NCBI GenBank assembly: GCA_046348835.1
Contig: JAXMDM010000002.1
Span: forward strand, 682,001 to 746,000
DNA length: 64,000 bases
Reading direction: 5' to 3'
Source: Defluviicoccus sp046348835
Lineage (GTDB): Bacteria > Pseudomonadota > Alphaproteobacteria > Rhodospirillales > Defluviicoccaceae
Part shown: positions 62,863 to 64,000 of the stretch, piece by piece
Numbering within the stretch: the stretch's first letter is position 1
Layout of the letters: each line of letters opens with the position of its first letter
Notes under the pieces: model-generated
Told to the model about the DNA's origin: nothing
Database searches by the model: none
The model's input: only the letters and a program-made list of their open reading frames with translations
Program-made: the position numbers and the translations under genes

Positions 62863-63503
62863 TTAACGATCGGCGTCGCCGAGGCAATGTGCATGGTTGC
62901 CGGGCCGTATACGAAGACCTTGTCGCCGCCGTCCACCAGCCGGAAGCCGATCCCGTCGACCGAACCGAAAGACGCCGTGCCGAGGACGGCATTGGGGCCG
63001 CTCACCGTCCCCTCGTTGAGTTCCACCTTTGCCTGGCTGGTGTCCACCCGGTACCCGTTCTCGTCGATGAAGACGACATTTTCCCAAAGATCGACCGTCT
63101 TCGCCTGCGGATCGTAGAGGCCGCGGTCGGCGGTGACATGGAGGCGCCGTCCGTCGGATGTTGTCATGTCGGCGACCGGCATGGCGAGATCGAGGGTACC
63201 GCGCTCCGGATCCGAGCTTTCGGTGTGCGGCGAGGTCACCTGGAACGGCCGCCCGTACTTGTCTATTCCTTTGAACGTCGAATCGATGGCGGTGTCCTTG
63301 CTGGACGCGATGGTCTCCTCGGCGCGACCGGAGGCGAGTTTCAGCCGGGCTTCCTCCTTGCCGATCTCCGGCCACAGCAGCGTGAACGCGACGATCCCCG
63401 CCGCGGCCGCGGCAAGCCCCCACCGCAGCGTCTTGGCGATCCGCTGCCGTCTTATGGTCTGGTTCTGCCGCCCGCTATCGGCGGCACGCTTGGTGTCAGG
63501 CAC
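62859..63503 (-). CDS. lptC: LPS export protein LptC
   Basis: 214 residues with one N-terminal membrane helix (about 27-46, LRWGLAAAAAGIVAFTLLWP) and a periplasmic OstA-type beta jellyroll (STFKGIDKYGRPFQVTSPHTE; LHVTADRGLYDPQAKTVDLWENVVF; VELNEGTVSGPNAVLG). It passes LPS from LptBFG to LptA. The start GTG 63503 is the only reasonable one; the preceding kdsD stop is 32 bases upstream. Confidence 0.92.
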   Translation of the reverse strand: MPDTKRAADSGRQNQTIRRQRIAKTLRWGLAAAAAGIVAFTLLWPEIGKEEARLKLASGRAEETIASSKDTAIDSTFKGIDKYGRPFQVTSPHTESSDPERGTLDLAMPVADMTTSDGRRLHVTADRGLYDPQAKTVDLWENVVFIDENGYRVDTSQAKVELNEGTVSGPNAVLGTASFGSVDGIGFRLVDGGDKVFVYGPATMHIASATPIVK

Positions 63504-63535
63504 CGGTATTGACGCCCTCCGCGACGGCCATGCGT

Positions 63536-64000
63536 TCAGGCGATCCCCGCGCGCAGGCAGTCGTGCACGTGGAGGATGCCGATCGGATGTCCGTTGTCGA
63601 CCACGAACAACGTCGTGATCGATCGTGCATTGAGGAACCCGAGGGCCTCGCTGGCGAGTGCGTCTGGGCGAATCGCCTTCGGGTTGGCGGTCATCACGCT
63701 GCCGGCGGTTTCCTCCAGCAGCCCCGTCCCCATGTGGCGGCGCAAATCGCCATCGGTGATGATGCCGATCAGCCGCCGGTTGTCGTCGACGATGGCAACG
63801 CAGCCGAAGCCCTTGGCCGACATGGTGATGATCACGTCCGACATCGGGGTATCGAGGGTGGCGAGGGGCACCGCGTCACCCGAGTGCATGATGCTGGAGA
63901 CGCGCAGCAGCCGCCGTCCCAGCTTGCCGCCGGGATGGAGGACGTGGAAGTCGTCGGCGGAGAAACCCTTGCGCTCCAGCATGGCCACCGCCAGCGCGTC
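63536..64000 (-). CDS. kdsD: Arabinose-5-phosphate isomerase, C-terminal part
   Basis: Partial gene running off the right edge; the last 154 residues are seen, continuing upstream beyond base 64000. It shows the end of the SIS domain (LERKGFSADDFHVLHPGGKLGRRLL, a KdsD hallmark) and two CBS domains (MHSGDAVPLATLDTPMSDVIITMSAKGFGCVAIVDDNRRLIGIITDGDLRR; VMTANPKAIRPDALASEALGFLNARSITTLFVVD). KdsD makes arabinose-5-phosphate for KDO synthesis. It stands at the head of the lptC-lptA-lptB run in the typical order. Confidence 0.93.
   Translation of the reverse strand, partial: DALAVAMLERKGFSADDFHVLHPGGKLGRRLLRVSSIMHSGDAVPLATLDTPMSDVIITMSAKGFGCVAIVDDNRRLIGIITDGDLRRHMGTGLLEETAGSVMTANPKAIRPDALASEALGFLNARSITTLFVVDNGHPIGILHVHDCLRAGIA

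Overview
The window is GC-rich chromosomal DNA from an alphaproteobacterium, most likely Rhodospirillales-like. The lineage is inferred from gene content: hemC-hemD-mic60-hemY, Hsp20 followed by DUF1150, lptC-lptA-lptB-rpoN-hpf-ptsN, and a 180-kDa-class NAD-glutamate dehydrogenase. I see about 57 protein genes, two tRNAs, one REP/RAYT mobile unit, and no rRNA or CRISPR array.

Layout. 1-8.2 kb: 3' end of poxB, a VOC protein, a quinol nitric-oxide reductase (norZ) with a near-perfect NsrR operator, the nsrR regulator facing it, then a two-gene operon of a cNMP/glutaredoxin-like/thioredoxin-reductase-like flavoprotein and a Kef-type K+/H+ antiporter. 8.3-14.3 kb: a five-gene MCE (Mla-like) lipid-transport operon headed by a Cache-GAF-cyclase-like receptor. 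Its ABC 'ATPase' has lost every catalytic motif. 14.3-20.4 kb: a minus-strand operon of sulfur-handling type (DUF2892, DsrE, CoA-disulfide reductase with rhodanese, two YeeE/YedE halves, an MBL hydrolase, a NifX-like protein, an unknown protein), divergent from a second Fe-S Rrf2 regulator. 20.4-27.2 kb: glycerol catabolism (glpF, glpD, glpK) beside a phosphatase and a Tat-exported GlpV-like binding protein with no permease genes nearby.

27.4-38.6 kb: tRNA-Thr, then a heme/envelope block (lipoprotein, hemY, mic60, hemD, hemC) divergent from tsaD-gpsA, a c-di-GMP protein with degenerate GGDEF and intact EAL, a UMF1 transporter and a small secreted cysteine protein. 38.8-48.1 kb: NAD-glutamate dehydrogenase, a REP-associated transposase between inverted REPs, a low-GC membrane gene bounded by inverted REPs, and a P-type cation ATPase. 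48.3-53.7 kb: a YbfB-type exporter with a divergent LysR gene, tRNA-Gly, and a housekeeping run (prolyl-tRNA editing protein, CnoX-like, LON-domain, Trm112, DUF971). 53.8-55.5 kb: a low-GC AAA ATPase/TOPRIM pair of anti-phage type. 55.7-64 kb: pyruvate kinase, Hsp20-DUF1150, ptsN, hpf, rpoN, lptB, lptA, lptC and the 3' half of kdsD.

The most unusual parts are the MCE operon with an apparently dead nucleotide-binding subunit, the thiol-less TrxR-like/Kef operon next to the NO-stress genes, the sulfur operon paired with its own Rrf2 protein, and the two low-GC insertions (REP-bounded cargo and the AAA/TOPRIM cassette). Functions come from motif reading only; no database search was run.
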